This document shows, piece after piece, positions 8,470 to 17,586 of a stretch of DNA of 64,000 bases (position 1 is the first letter of the stretch; the number at the start of each line of letters is the position of its first letter). The position numbers and the translations under genes were made by a program. The notes beneath the pieces were generated by a model. It saw only the letters and a program-made list of their open reading frames with translations. It had not been told where the DNA came from and made no database searches. This stretch comes from Novosphingobium sp. PhB165. Lineage in GTDB: Bacteria; Pseudomonadota; Alphaproteobacteria; Sphingomonadales; Sphingomonadaceae. The stretch is from the NCBI RefSeq assembly GCF_004341845.1, contig NZ_SLVB01000011.1, positions 62,001 through 126,000 of the forward strand. The letters are read 5' to 3'.

Positions 8470-9900
8470 ATGAACGTCGCCACCGGAACGCTGCAGCCCG
8501 GCGAGGCCCGCTGCCCCGCCGAATCCACGCAGGACATCATCGCCGCAGACCGCAACGCCGCGCCCGCCTGGGCCGCCAGCGAAAGCTACCACTACCTCGG
8601 CAGCGAGGACGTTTCCAAGGAACGCTACACCGATCCCGCCTTCGCCAAAGCGGAGTTCGAGCGGATGTGGACCCGCACCTGGCAGATGGCCTGCCGAGAG
8701 GACCACATCCCCGAAGTGGGCGACTATTACGTCTACGACATCGGATCGTACTCGTTCGTCGTCACGCGCTGCGATGACGACGAGATCCGGGCCTACTTCA
8801 ACGCCTGCCTCCATCGCGGCACCAAGCTGAAGCCCTCCGGCACGGCAGGCTTTGCGGCGAATCTGAAGTGCCCGTTCCATGGCTGGACCTGGAACCTCGA
8901 CGGATCGCTGAAGGAAATCCCCGAAAAGTGGGACTTCGCCCATGTCGCCACACAGAAGATGTGCCTGCCGGAAGCTCGCGTGGAGCGGCTGGGCGGCTTC
9001 GTCTGGGTCAACATGGACCCCGCCGCGCCCAGCCTTGAAGAGTACCTCGGCGCCGAGGCCCTCGCCCATCTCAAGGCGTGGAAGCTGGAGGATCGCTATA
9101 TCTACCTCCACGTCCAGAAGAGCTACCCGGCCAACTGGAAGCTGACGATGGAAGCCTTCATGGAGGCCTACCACGTCGGCGACACCCACCCGCAAGTGGC
9201 ACCCGCCAATGGCGACGTGAACTCGCAGTACGACGTTTACGGCGATCACGTGGACCGCTTCATCTCCACGCTCGGCGTGGTCAGCCCCAAGCTGCGCGAC
9301 AAGTACAGCGAGGCGGACATCATCGCCAACTTCACGCTGGGCGACAGTTCCTCGCTGGGCGGCAGCAAGCCCGAACTGAAGGCCGGCGAACGCGCGCGGC
9401 AGGTGATGGCGGACATGTTCCGCGACATGTTCGAGACGGCGACGAACACCGATCTCAGCCACGTTTCGGATACCGAACTGCTCGATACCTACAGCTACAC
9501 GTTCTTCCCGAACCTGTTCCTGTTCCCCGGCATCTCGCTGCCGATGATCTACCGCTTCCGCCCCGATGCGCGCGACCATCGCCGCACGATCTACGAAGTG
9601 ATGTTCATGCGGCCCAAGCCCAAGGACGGCAGCGAAGTGGAAACGGCCGAGGTGGAGATCTTGGCTGATCACCAGTCCTTTGCAGAAGCACAGGGCATGG
9701 ACCCCGGTTTCGGCCACATCCTCGATCAGGATACCGACAATCTCTACGCGCAGCAGGAAGGTCTGGAAGCCAGCGCCAAGCCCGGCATTACCCTGGGCGA
9801 CTATCAGGAAGTGCGCGTGCGCCACTTCGAACAGACCATAGACAAGTACATGGCGCTGCCGCCCTATCGTCCTGACTTCCGGGCTTTACAGCGCCCGTGA
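8470..9900 (+). CDS. Aromatic ring-hydroxylating (Rieske) oxygenase, alpha subunit
   Basis: Catalytic subunit of a Rieske non-haem iron oxygenase, 476 residues. The Rieske 2Fe-2S ligands are Cys113-x-His115 (CLHRG) and Cys134-x2-His137 (CPFHGW). The mononuclear iron site begins with EAYHVGDTH, giving His235 and His240. No beta subunit or reductase gene follows, so this may be an alpha-only type such as ketosteroid hydroxylases or O-demethylases. It must borrow electrons; the ferredoxin at 6607 is the nearest candidate. It is close to the amidohydrolase and overlaps the SDR downstream (GTGA). A second, distinct Rieske subunit sits at 27.5 kb. Confidence 0.95.
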   Translation: MNVATGTLQPGEARCPAESTQDIIAADRNAAPAWAASESYHYLGSEDVSKERYTDPAFAKAEFERMWTRTWQMACREDHIPEVGDYYVYDIGSYSFVVTRCDDDEIRAYFNACLHRGTKLKPSGTAGFAANLKCPFHGWTWNLDGSLKEIPEKWDFAHVATQKMCLPEARVERLGGFVWVNMDPAAPSLEEYLGAEALAHLKAWKLEDRYIYLHVQKSYPANWKLTMEAFMEAYHVGDTHPQVAPANGDVNSQYDVYGDHVDRFISTLGVVSPKLRDKYSEADIIANFTLGDSSSLGGSKPELKAGERARQVMADMFRDMFETATNTDLSHVSDTELLDTYSYTFFPNLFLFPGISLPMIYRFRPDARDHRRTIYEVMFMRPKPKDGSEVETAEVEILADHQSFAEAQGMDPGFGHILDQDTDNLYAQQEGLEASAKPGITLGDYQEVRVRHFEQTIDKYMALPPYRPDFRALQRP

Positions 9901-10649
9901 GTTTCTCGCTTTCAGGTCGCACCATTTTCGTGGCCGGCGCCTCCTCCGGGATCGGCGCCGGTTTCGCGCGCGCCATTTCGGCTGCGGGCGGACGCGTCGT
10001 GCTGGGGGCGCGGCGCCTAGACCGCTGCGCCGAACTGGCGGCGGAACTGGGCGAAGCGCTAGCCGTCGAACTGGACGTGACGGACGAGGCTTCGGTGCGC
10101 GCCGCCTTCGATGCGGCAGAGACCCAGTTCGGCGTAATCGACGGCGTGATCTGCAATGCCGGCGTCGGCACCGGGGGCCGCTCCACCGATGTGCCGGAAG
10201 ACGGGCTGCGCCGCGTGCTCGATACCAACCTGCTCGGCGCGATGCTGGTCGCGCGCGAGGCCGGACGGCGGTTGATCGCGGGCGGCAGTCGCGAGCATCA
10301 ACGCGGGCGCGTGGTGCTGATCGGATCGATCACCGCGCAGCAGAACGGCACCGGCGATGCCATGTATGCGGCCACCAAGGCGGGTCTTGCCCACCTGGGC
10401 CGACAGCTGGCGCGCGAATGGGTGCGGCAGGGGATCAACGTGAACACCCTGCAACCCGGCTGGATCGCCACCGAGATCAACACGGACTGGTTCGCCAGCG
10501 AGCTCGGACAGGCCGACATTGCCGGCCTCCACCGCCGCCGCCTGCTCGATACCGAGGCGCTGACTCCGATGCTGCTTTACCTGCTTTCCGACGCCTCCGC
10601 GCAAGTGACGGGCGCGACGTTCACGATCGACGACGGGCAATCGCTATGA
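9897..10649 (+). CDS. SDR family oxidoreductase
   Basis: Short-chain dehydrogenase of 250 residues. It has the cofactor loop GASSGIG, the CNAG motif (in place of NNAG), a Ser in GSITAQ and the YAATK catalytic pair. The C-terminal FTIDDGQSL matches the usual DGG-type end. Translation begins at GTG 9897, overlapping the stop of the Rieske gene (GTGA), and its own stop overlaps the next ATG (ATGA). This tight coupling puts it in one operon with the oxygenase and the CoA-transferase. It may dehydrogenate the hydroxylated product; this is inferred from context. Confidence 0.93.
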   Translation: MSFSLSGRTIFVAGASSGIGAGFARAISAAGGRVVLGARRLDRCAELAAELGEALAVELDVTDEASVRAAFDAAETQFGVIDGVICNAGVGTGGRSTDVPEDGLRRVLDTNLLGAMLVAREAGRRLIAGGSREHQRGRVVLIGSITAQQNGTGDAMYAATKAGLAHLGRQLAREWVRQGINVNTLQPGWIATEINTDWFASELGQADIAGLHRRRLLDTEALTPMLLYLLSDASAQVTGATFTIDDGQSL

Positions 10650-11797
10650 CGAGCAGAGGTGCCCTTGAGGGGCTGACCGTAATCGAGGTCGCCGAGCGGG
10701 TGAGCGGCGAATATACCGGCAAGCTGCTGGCCGATCTCGGCGCCGAAGTTATCAAGGTGGAACGTCCCGGCGGCGCTCCGACGCGCACGATGGGGCCTTT
10801 CGCGGCGGGGGAATCGACCCTGTTCGCCTACCTCAACACCAACAAGAAATCGGTCGTGCTGAACCTTGCCGATGCGGCGGATCGCAAGGTGCTGGACCGC
10901 CTGCTGGCGCGCGCCCACGCGCTGATCGACGATCACGACGCGGGGTGGTCCCGCGCCATGGGCCTGACGCCCGAAGCGGTCTCTGCCGCGCATCCCGCGC
11001 TGGTGCACACGCTGGTCACGCCGTTCGGACAGGACGCGCCGGAAGGCTGGCAATCCGCCCGCCCGATCAACGTCATCGCGGCGGGTGGCTGGGCCTATCA
11101 CAGCCCCAGCGAAACGCCTGCCGACAAGCCGCCGCTCAAAGGCGCGGGCCGGTTCCTCTCCGACTACGAAGCCGGAATCGACGCCGCGCTGGCGACCATG
11201 GCCTCGCTGCTGCGCCTGCGCCGCAAAGGTCAGGGCCAGTTCGTCGATATTTCCGAAGTGGAAGTGCAATTGAACCGCATCGACTGCGTGCTCGACCGCA
11301 TGCTCGCGGGCGAGGCCGAGCCCAGCGATGCGCGCACCGCCTACGACATGGGCGGCCCCGGCACCTCCTTCGCCTGCCGCGACGGACACGTCTTCCTGCT
11401 GATGACCAGCCGCGCGCACTGGAAGGGCCTCTGCGCGCTGATGGGCGATCCGGACTGGACGCGGGAACTGCGGGAGGACTGGCTGGAGTTCGACTGCACG
11501 CCGCCCAATGTCGCGAAATTCCGCGAACATTTCACCGGCTGGATCGCCCGGCAGGACAAGCATCCGATCACCGAGGCCGCGCAGAAAGCCGGCGTCGCCA
11601 TGGTGCCTGTCCAGACCGCCGAGGACCTGCCGCGCCATGAACAGTTCGTCCATCGCGGCTTCTTCCAGCAGGCCATGCATCCGGCGTTTGGGGAAGTCTC
11701 CTATCCCACCGCCGCCTACCGCATGAGCGCCACGCCGGTCCGAATTCGCTCTGCCGCGCCGGAACTGGACGCCAGCCGACAGGAGGCGGAAGCATGA
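10646..11797 (+). CDS. Class III CoA-transferase (CaiB/BaiF family)
   Basis: Moves CoA between carboxylic acids, activating a substrate for beta-oxidation-like steps. The protein is 383 residues from the ATG at 10646, whose ATGA overlaps the preceding SDR stop. An open frame extends further upstream only as a shadow of the SDR. Family signs are the N-terminal LEGLTVIEVAERVSGEYTGK, LADLGAEVIKVERPGG, and an SDYEAG segment whose Asp aligns with the catalytic Asp region of the family. It is the first of three CoA-transferases within 12 kb. The acid it activates is unknown. Confidence 0.93.
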   Translation: MTSRGALEGLTVIEVAERVSGEYTGKLLADLGAEVIKVERPGGAPTRTMGPFAAGESTLFAYLNTNKKSVVLNLADAADRKVLDRLLARAHALIDDHDAGWSRAMGLTPEAVSAAHPALVHTLVTPFGQDAPEGWQSARPINVIAAGGWAYHSPSETPADKPPLKGAGRFLSDYEAGIDAALATMASLLRLRRKGQGQFVDISEVEVQLNRIDCVLDRMLAGEAEPSDARTAYDMGGPGTSFACRDGHVFLLMTSRAHWKGLCALMGDPDWTRELREDWLEFDCTPPNVAKFREHFTGWIARQDKHPITEAAQKAGVAMVPVQTAEDLPRHEQFVHRGFFQQAMHPAFGEVSYPTAAYRMSATPVRIRSAAPELDASRQEAEA

Positions 11798-11802
11798 TTG
11801 GT

Positions 11803-12050
11803 TTCACGCGGAGGCGCGGAGACGCGGAGAAGAAAAGAGAGGAAGGAAGGTTGGATTCGCGCAAAGGCGCAAAGGCGCAAAGGAGTCGCGCTGCGCCGCA
11901 GGCTTCCTCATTTTCCGGATGCTGCAGCACGCGCTATCGTCGAAATGTAAAAGGCTTCGCCGAAAACACGACATCTTTGCGCCTTTGCGCCTTTGCGCGG
12001 ATCCCCTTCTCTTCCCCCTTCTTCTCCGCGTCTCCGCGCCTCCGCGTGAA
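11803..12050. repeat. 248-bp nested palindrome inside the catabolic gene run
   Basis: Two concentric perfect inverted repeats fill almost the whole gap between two CoA-transferase genes. The outer arms are 30 bp (11803-11832 and 12021-12050), built from CGCGGAGGCGCGGAGACG-type units. The inner arms are 25 bp (11858-11882 and 11975-11999), made of three tandem CGCAAAGG-type units. About 90 bases lie in the centre. It shares its GCGGAGACGC core with repeats at 16.0, 20.4 and 22.8 kb. No coding sequence is apparent. It could form a large cruciform or RNA hairpin affecting expression of the downstream genes. Confidence 0.85.
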
Positions 12051-12070
12051 CCCAATCCCGGAGCGCCACC

Positions 12071-13279
12071 ATGCCGCTTCCTGACCGACAAGGCCCCCTC
12101 GCCGGCATCCGCGTCGTCGAACTCACCAAAGTCTGGGCCGGCCCTTACGCGGGCAAGCTGCTCGCCCACCTCGGCGCGGAAGTGATCAAGATCGAATCCC
12201 GCTCCAACCTCGACGAGATGCGCGCCTATGGCGGCGTGGACATCGATGCCGCGCCCTATTTCCTGTCGATCAATCAGGAGATCCTCTCGGTTCAGGTCAA
12301 CATGAAGACCGCCGAGGGGCTGGACCTCGTCAAGCGCATGATCGCGGAGGCCGACATTCTGATCGACAACATCCGCCCCGGCGCGATGGAGCGGTCCGGG
12401 CTCGATTACGAAAGCCTCAAGGCGATCAAGCCGGACCTCATCCAGTGCTCCATCAAGATGTGGGGCAGCGACGGCCCGCTGGGTTATCAGACCGGCTACG
12501 CCCCCTGCTTCGCCGCGCTCTCGGGCCTTACCGCGCTGGTCGGGCATGAGGGCGAAACGCCCAAGGGCATGAACATCCGGTACGGCGATTCCACCGCCGG
12601 CGCGCTTGCCGCCCTCGCCTGCGTGGCAGCGCTCCACCACCGCGAAAGCACCGGCGAAGGCCAGTTCATCGACCTGTCGGCGGTAGAGGCGATGACCAGC
12701 CTCGTCGGCGACAGCCTCTTCGCCGCCAGCGTCACCGGAGAAGTGCCCAAGGCCGACGGCAACGCCCATCCGGAGATGGCCCCCCACGGCTTCTATCCCT
12801 GCGGCGAGAGCGGCTGGACAAGTATCGCAGTGGCGAACGAGGCCGAATGGCGCGCCCTTTGCAACACTCTCAGCGCCCCCGCTCTTGCCACCGATCCGCG
12901 CTTCGCGACGCTGGCGGACCGCCTGACCAACCGCGCCGAACTCGATGCCGAACTCTCCGCGCTCACCCGCCCGCACGACGCCATGGACCTTGCCGAAAAG
13001 CTCAGAAATGCAGGCGTTCCGGCGTTCAAGGCGATGAGTTCGATGGACTTGTGCTCGGACGGTTTCCTCTGGGGCCGCGATGCCTTCCGCATGGTCAGCG
13101 ATCACCGCAACGGCACGCGCCCGATCATCGGCCCGTCATGGCGGATCAGCCCCGCAGGCCCCTTGGTCGAACGCGGCGCGCCACTCCTCGGCGAGCACAA
13201 CGGCTACGTCTACCGCGAGCTTCTGGGCTTGTCCGAAAGCGAAATGGACGATCTGATAGCCCGCAAAGTGATCGACTGA
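12071..13279 (+). CDS. Class III CoA-transferase (CaiB/BaiF family)
   Basis: Second CoA-transferase, 402 residues, starting at ATG 12071, 20 bases after a 248-bp palindromic repeat. It begins with LAGIRVVELTKVWAGPYAGK and carries LAHLGAEVIKIES, IRPGAMERSGLDYESLKAIKP and a YGDSTAG segment with the probable catalytic Asp. EGQFIDLS is also present. It is clearly diverged from the copy just upstream, so this is not a recent duplication. It is followed by an LLM oxidoreductase and the DUF35/thiolase-like pair, suggesting a CoA-ester pathway. Confidence 0.93.
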   Translation: MPLPDRQGPLAGIRVVELTKVWAGPYAGKLLAHLGAEVIKIESRSNLDEMRAYGGVDIDAAPYFLSINQEILSVQVNMKTAEGLDLVKRMIAEADILIDNIRPGAMERSGLDYESLKAIKPDLIQCSIKMWGSDGPLGYQTGYAPCFAALSGLTALVGHEGETPKGMNIRYGDSTAGALAALACVAALHHRESTGEGQFIDLSAVEAMTSLVGDSLFAASVTGEVPKADGNAHPEMAPHGFYPCGESGWTSIAVANEAEWRALCNTLSAPALATDPRFATLADRLTNRAELDAELSALTRPHDAMDLAEKLRNAGVPAFKAMSSMDLCSDGFLWGRDAFRMVSDHRNGTRPIIGPSWRISPAGPLVERGAPLLGEHNGYVYRELLGLSESEMDDLIARKVID

Positions 13280-13310
13280 AGTCGGTCCGAAGTCACGCGG
13301 GAGGGATCAG

Positions 13311-14231
13311 ATGAAACTCGCATTCGCAATGCCGCACATGCTCGAACTCAAGGCGACAATGCAGCCATGGGAACTGGCCGTCACCGGCGCGGACCAGACC
13401 GCCCTTGCCAAATGGGCGGAAAAACTCGGGTTCGAGATGATCGCGGTGCCCGAGCATCACGTCATCCCGAAGCGTCACGTCGATCTCTCCGGCCCGTTCT
13501 ACTTCAACGCCTATACCGCGATGAGCCACTTCGCCGGCGCGACGGAGCGGGTGCGGGTCAATTCCTGCATCGCCATCCTGCCCGCCCAGCACCCCATCGT
13601 CACCGCCAAGGCATTGGCGACGATGGACTGGCTCTCCTCCGGCCGCGTGACGATCACGTTCGCGGTCGGCTGGCTGGAGGACGAATTCGCCCTGCTCGGC
13701 ATCCCCTTCCACGAACGCGGCGCGATGGCGGAGGAATACATTCAGGCGATCCTTGCCCTCTGGACCCAGGAAAACCCGGAGTTCGAGGGCAAATACGTCT
13801 CCTTCCGCGATGTCGCTTTCGAACCGAAGCCGGTGCAGAAGCCGCATATCCCGGTGTGGTTCGGCGGCGATGCCAATGCCGTGCTGAAGCGCACCGCGCG
13901 CTATGCGCAAGGCTGGTGGCCGTTCCTGACCAAGCCCGAGACCATCCCCGACAAGATCGACTTCATCCGCTCACAGCCGGACTACAACGGTCAGTTGGCG
14001 GACGTGTTCTACGGCATCTCCACCGCCCGCGTCGGCGAAGGGCACAAAGTGCAGGACGATCCCTCCGCCCGCCCCGGCCAGACGAAGCAGGAACTGATCG
14101 ACCGCCTGAGCCATCTTGCGCAACTGGGCGTAACGTGGAGTTCGGTGCCGATCCCGCCGCTTTCCGGCGTCGGTGCCTACCGCGATTACACCCAGTGGAT
14201 CGCCGAGGAGATCATGCCGGTCATCTCCTGA
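13311..14231 (+). CDS. LLM class flavin-dependent oxidoreductase
   Basis: Luciferase-like monooxygenase-fold flavin enzyme of 306 residues. It resembles the TIGR03619 branch, many members of which bind F420, though sphingomonad versions may use FMN. Visible features are the N-terminal beta strand MKLAFAMPHM, the VPEHHVIP segment, the SSGRVTITFAVGWLEDEF stretch typical of this fold, and IPVWFGGDANAV near the C-terminal side. GGGAGGGATCAG upstream of ATG 13311 is a good ribosome site. It lies between a CoA-transferase and the DUF35 gene. An acyl-CoA or ketone oxidation is plausible; cofactor and reaction are unresolved. Confidence 0.9.
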   Translation: MKLAFAMPHMLELKATMQPWELAVTGADQTALAKWAEKLGFEMIAVPEHHVIPKRHVDLSGPFYFNAYTAMSHFAGATERVRVNSCIAILPAQHPIVTAKALATMDWLSSGRVTITFAVGWLEDEFALLGIPFHERGAMAEEYIQAILALWTQENPEFEGKYVSFRDVAFEPKPVQKPHIPVWFGGDANAVLKRTARYAQGWWPFLTKPETIPDKIDFIRSQPDYNGQLADVFYGISTARVGEGHKVQDDPSARPGQTKQELIDRLSHLAQLGVTWSSVPIPPLSGVGAYRDYTQWIAEEIMPVIS

Positions 14232-14315
14232 CCGCTGGCACGATCAATACGCCGCACTGCTTGACGCCGAGGCCCCTGCGCCGGACTTCTCTGGCCAACG
14301 AATGGGAGAGAAACG

Positions 14316-14720
14316 ATGAATCCACCGCGGCCACGGCCGAAGCTGGACCAGGAGAATACCGCGTTCTGGACAGGCGGCAGCGAAGGCAAGCTGAACATCG
14401 TGAAGTGCGGCGATTGCGGTGAGTTCACCCATCCCCCGCGCCTGCTCTGCCGCCACTGCCAGTCCGAGAATGTGGCAGCCCACGCGGTAGCCGGCACCGG
14501 CGTGATCGACAGCTTCACGGTGAACCACCAGCCCTGGGCCAAGGGTCTGGAAGTCCCCTATGTGATCGCCCGCGTAAAGCTGGACGACGCGCCGGGGGTC
14601 TACCTGACCACCAACATCGTGAATTGCCCCGTCGATGCGGTCGATTTCGAGGACAAGGTCCGCGTCGTGTTCGAGGAGCAGGACGGCATTTTCTACCCCC
14701 TCTTCGAGAGGACCGTCTGA
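14316..14720 (+). CDS. Zn-ribbon OB-fold protein (DUF35)
   Basis: Small partner protein of 134 residues, with a four-Cys zinc ribbon (CGDCGEFTHPPRLLCRHC) at about residues 31-48 followed by an OB-fold ending in VRVVFEEQDGIFYPLFE. In steroid degraders such proteins form a complex with Ltp2-type thiolase-like aldolases or with acyl-CoA hydratases. Its stop overlaps the ATG of the thiolase-like gene (TGATG), the same pairing seen in those systems. GGGAGAGAAACG precedes the start. I infer it binds CoA or stabilises its neighbour. It is not a stand-alone enzyme. Confidence 0.93.
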   Translation: MNPPRPRPKLDQENTAFWTGGSEGKLNIVKCGDCGEFTHPPRLLCRHCQSENVAAHAVAGTGVIDSFTVNHQPWAKGLEVPYVIARVKLDDAPGVYLTTNIVNCPVDAVDFEDKVRVVFEEQDGIFYPLFERTV

Positions 14721-15889
14721 TGGCCAGTACGGAAGCCTATATCACCGGCCTCGGCCAGTCCGAAGTCGGCGTGCGCCTGCCGCGCCATCCGCTGCTGCTG
14801 ACCGTCGATGCCGTGCGGGAAGCGCTGGACGACGCGGGGCTGACGCTCTCGCAGATCGACGGGGTGTTCACCTATCCCGGCAAGATGAACGGCTACACCG
14901 CCTTCTCCCCCGTCAGCAGCGACGATCTGATCGAAGTGCTGGGCATCAAGTCCAAGTGGCACCTTGGCGCTGCCGAACAGCCCGCCCAGCTTGCCGCCAT
15001 CGGCGCGGCGGTGATGGCGGTAAAGCAGGGCCTCGTCCGCCACGCGATCTGCTTCCGCACCGTTTACGAGGCGGGCGGCATGGCCGATCCGGGCACCTAT
15101 ATGTCGGGCGCGCGTCAGGATACCGTCACCGGCTCCTCGCAGTGGACCAGCCCGTTCTGGGCCACCTCCGCCGCCTGCTGGACCGCGCAATACGCCGCAC
15201 GCCACATGCACCGCTATGGCCTGACGCGCGAACAGCTTGGCCAGATCGCCGTCAACGGTTCGAAGAACGCCATGCGCAACCCGCGCGCGAGGGCGATCAC
15301 CAAGGAAGAACTGACGCTGGACAAGTACATGTCCGCGCGGATGATCACCACGCCGCTGTGCCTTTATGATTGCGACCGTTTCTCCGATGCCTCCACCGTG
15401 GTGATCGTTTCGGCCGGCGATGCGCTGGGCGACGTCAAATCCACGCCCGTCCGCGTGGCCGCGATGTCCGGATCGGTCGATCGCTACTCGTGGGATCAGG
15501 TCGAATGGCCCGCCGCCTACGAGACCGGCGCCGACCTCTGGACGCGCACCGACTACACGGTGAAGGACGTGAACACCGCCCAGTTCTACGACGGTTTCGC
15601 GTTCCTGCCGATCACCTGGCTAGAAGGCCTCGGCTTCTGCGAAAAGGGCGAAGGCGGCAAGTTCATCGAGGGCGGCACACGCATCGCGCTGGACGGCGAA
15701 CTGCCGCTGAACACCTTCGGCGGCCAGCTGGGCGCGGGCCGCCTGCACGGCTTCGGCTTTGCGCATGAGGCGGTGAACCAGCTTCGCGGCACGGCCACCG
15801 GGCGGCAGATCGCCGGCGATCCGAAAGTGGCGGTGGCGACTTCGGGCGGCGGCCCGATGGCGGCGGCGCTGCTCTTGGCAAGGGATTGA
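14720..15889 (+). CDS. Thiolase-like (Ltp2-type) protein, probable aldolase
   Basis: Thiolase-fold protein of 389 residues, starting at ATG 14720, which overlaps the DUF35 stop. The region where true thiolases carry the nucleophilic Cys reads GAAEQPAQLAAIGAAVMAV, with no Cys. The YDGFAFLPITWLEGLGFCEKGE segment and LNTFGGQLGAGRLHG motif match the SCP2/Ltp2 branch. Ltp2 with a DUF35 partner cleaves beta-hydroxyacyl-CoA side chains by retro-aldol reaction in steroid breakdown. A similar carbon-carbon cleavage is my inference here. Substrate identity is unknown. Confidence 0.88.
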   Translation: MASTEAYITGLGQSEVGVRLPRHPLLLTVDAVREALDDAGLTLSQIDGVFTYPGKMNGYTAFSPVSSDDLIEVLGIKSKWHLGAAEQPAQLAAIGAAVMAVKQGLVRHAICFRTVYEAGGMADPGTYMSGARQDTVTGSSQWTSPFWATSAACWTAQYAARHMHRYGLTREQLGQIAVNGSKNAMRNPRARAITKEELTLDKYMSARMITTPLCLYDCDRFSDASTVVIVSAGDALGDVKSTPVRVAAMSGSVDRYSWDQVEWPAAYETGADLWTRTDYTVKDVNTAQFYDGFAFLPITWLEGLGFCEKGEGGKFIEGGTRIALDGELPLNTFGGQLGAGRLHGFGFAHEAVNQLRGTATGRQIAGDPKVAVATSGGGPMAAALLLARD

Positions 15890-15988
15890 GGGCTCCGGCC
15901 TCGCGGGCTCTCCTCCTGCGAGGCCGGGGATGGAGCCCGAGTTCAGAGGTTTTCGAGCCCTCTCGCCCCCGCTCATCCATCTAATTCC

Positions 15989-16138
15989 GTCATCCCCGCG
16001 TAGGCGGGGATCCCGCTTTTCCTTTAAACCACGCAGAGACGCGGAGACGCAAAGAGGTCGTGCGCAACTGCACTCTCTGCGTCTCCGCGTCTCTGCGTGC
16101 CTAATCCGAAGCGGGGCCCCCGCCTTCGCGGGGGCGAC
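15989..16138. repeat. Composite palindromic repeat, orientation 1
   Basis: Nested inverted repeats of about 150 bp. The outer arms (15989-16018 and 16109-16138) each contain a CCCCGC-GCGGGG hairpin and differ at a few positions: the left arm begins GTCAT, while the complement of the right begins GTCGC. The inner arms (16031-16056 and 16073-16098) carry ACGCAGAGACGCGGAGACGC. It lies between the convergent 3' ends of the thiolase-like and acyltransferase genes. The element at 20.4 kb is the same unit in reverse orientation. Confidence 0.87.
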
Positions 16139-16173
16139 GAGTTTCTATTGGCTGAGGGCCAACCAGACCGCCC

Positions 16174-17349
16174 TCAGGCCACCGCCACTTGCGCCACCTT
16201 GCGCGGCGCCCGATGCCGCTTCAGCCCGATCAGCGGGCGCAGCGGACCGATCTCGCGGCCGATGAGGTAGAACAGCCAGGATCCCCCCGCCACGCTGAAG
16301 CACAAGGTCAGGAATTCCGGCAGCGCGGTCAGGCCCATGTCGCGGATGCCGTAGCTCACGAAAACCATCACCGTCTGGTGGGCGATATAGATCGGGAACA
16401 CCGCCTCGACCAAAGTCGCGCGCCACTTGCTGTCGAAGTTCCAGTAACGGTCGGCAATGCCGAACAGCGCGATCACCGTGCCCCAGCACTGGACCGACTT
16501 GGCGAAGGACAGCGGCTGCTCCCATGCGGCCGGCGTCGGTGTGTTACCGGGCCACAGCAGGGTATCGCCGATCACCCAGGCATAGCCGAGCAAGGCCAGC
16601 ACCAGCGCCAGCTTCCACTGTTTCGCAATGGCCTGCCGCATCGGTTCGGACCCGCGCAGCAGGAAGCCGAACAGGAACATGCCCATGTAATGGAGGTGCG
16701 CGGCGCGGTCCACGAACAGGCTGTGGATGTCAGTCCAGCCGTCGTAGAACATGCGGACCGCGAAGATCAGGCCGATGCCCAGCGGCAGCAGCGCCGGGCC
16801 GGACAGCAGCTTTTCCGCATTGTCGCGCAACCATGTCCGCCATGACGCGGGCAGGAACATCAGCCCCGCGCAAAGCACCAGCGTGTAGACCAGCAGGTAG
16901 ATGACGAACCACAGGTGCATGGTCGCGGGCAGGTCTTCATTGCCCACTTTGCGGAAACTGAAGGCGTCGTGGAACAGGAAGTAGCCGTAGCCGTGCTCGT
17001 AGCCGCTATTGATCAGCCCCATGTAGGGCTGCGGCGGCACCACCACGGTCAGGCCGAACAGCAGCGGAATGCCGAGGCGCAGCAGGCGGCTTTTCAGGAA
17101 GACGCGGTTGTTGCCGTCCTTCTTCAGCAGCGCCGCGCTGGCATAACCGGAAATCGCGAAGAGCAAGGCCAGCCGCCAGGCGCTCAGGCCCAGCAGCGGC
17201 AGCTCGGCCCAGCCGATCACGCCGCGCGTGGGTGTCTGATACCCCCAGGGGGTGAACGAGAAGCCGACATGGTAGAAGATCAGCAAGACGAAGGCGCCAA
17301 CGCGCAGCCAATCCATTCCATAGTGGCGTTGCGTCGGAGCGGGCTTCAT
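16174..17349 (-). CDS. Acyltransferase 3 family membrane protein
   Basis: Integral membrane acyltransferase of 391 residues, resembling OpgC/NolL-type enzymes that acylate sugars or surface polymers. I place the start at ATG 17349, after GGAGAACG. The first conserved piece, HYGMDWLRVGAFVLLIFYHV, has the typical first helix with its His. About ten hydrophobic segments follow, with PLPLLGLSAWRLALLFAISG-like and VEAVFPIYIAHQTVMVFVSY regions characteristic of the family. It converges on the catabolic operon, separated by a palindromic repeat. It is probably unrelated to the catabolic pathway. The acceptor is unknown. Confidence 0.88.
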   Translation of the reverse strand: MKPAPTQRHYGMDWLRVGAFVLLIFYHVGFSFTPWGYQTPTRGVIGWAELPLLGLSAWRLALLFAISGYASAALLKKDGNNRVFLKSRLLRLGIPLLFGLTVVVPPQPYMGLINSGYEHGYGYFLFHDAFSFRKVGNEDLPATMHLWFVIYLLVYTLVLCAGLMFLPASWRTWLRDNAEKLLSGPALLPLGIGLIFAVRMFYDGWTDIHSLFVDRAAHLHYMGMFLFGFLLRGSEPMRQAIAKQWKLALVLALLGYAWVIGDTLLWPGNTPTPAAWEQPLSFAKSVQCWGTVIALFGIADRYWNFDSKWRATLVEAVFPIYIAHQTVMVFVSYGIRDMGLTALPEFLTLCFSVAGGSWLFYLIGREIGPLRPLIGLKRHRAPRKVAQVAVA

Positions 17350-17586
17350 CGTTCTCCATGGGGGATGGGACGGGCCCCATCCAGCGGGAACCCTGCTCAT
17401 TCCGGGCTCACTTAGGGATTGGTACCCCGGGTCGCAATGACGGGGTTGTATCGTTCTGTCGCGTATACGGCGCGGTTTCGCGCAGTTTTCGCATTCGTCG
17501 CCCTATAGCACATGTTCCCGGCAAATGCATCCGGATCCGACCAGACTCTGCTTGGTGGCCTTCGGAGCATCTCGCATTATCGTGCG

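Noticed and set aside
8203..9825. 540-residue minus-strand open frame opposite the Rieske gene
   Set aside because: Shadow of a gene with all Rieske motifs; low-complexity translation.
11803..12050. Tandem GCGCAAAGG units taken for a CRISPR-like array
   Set aside because: Units are 8-10 bases, contiguous, without spacers, and are arms of a palindrome.
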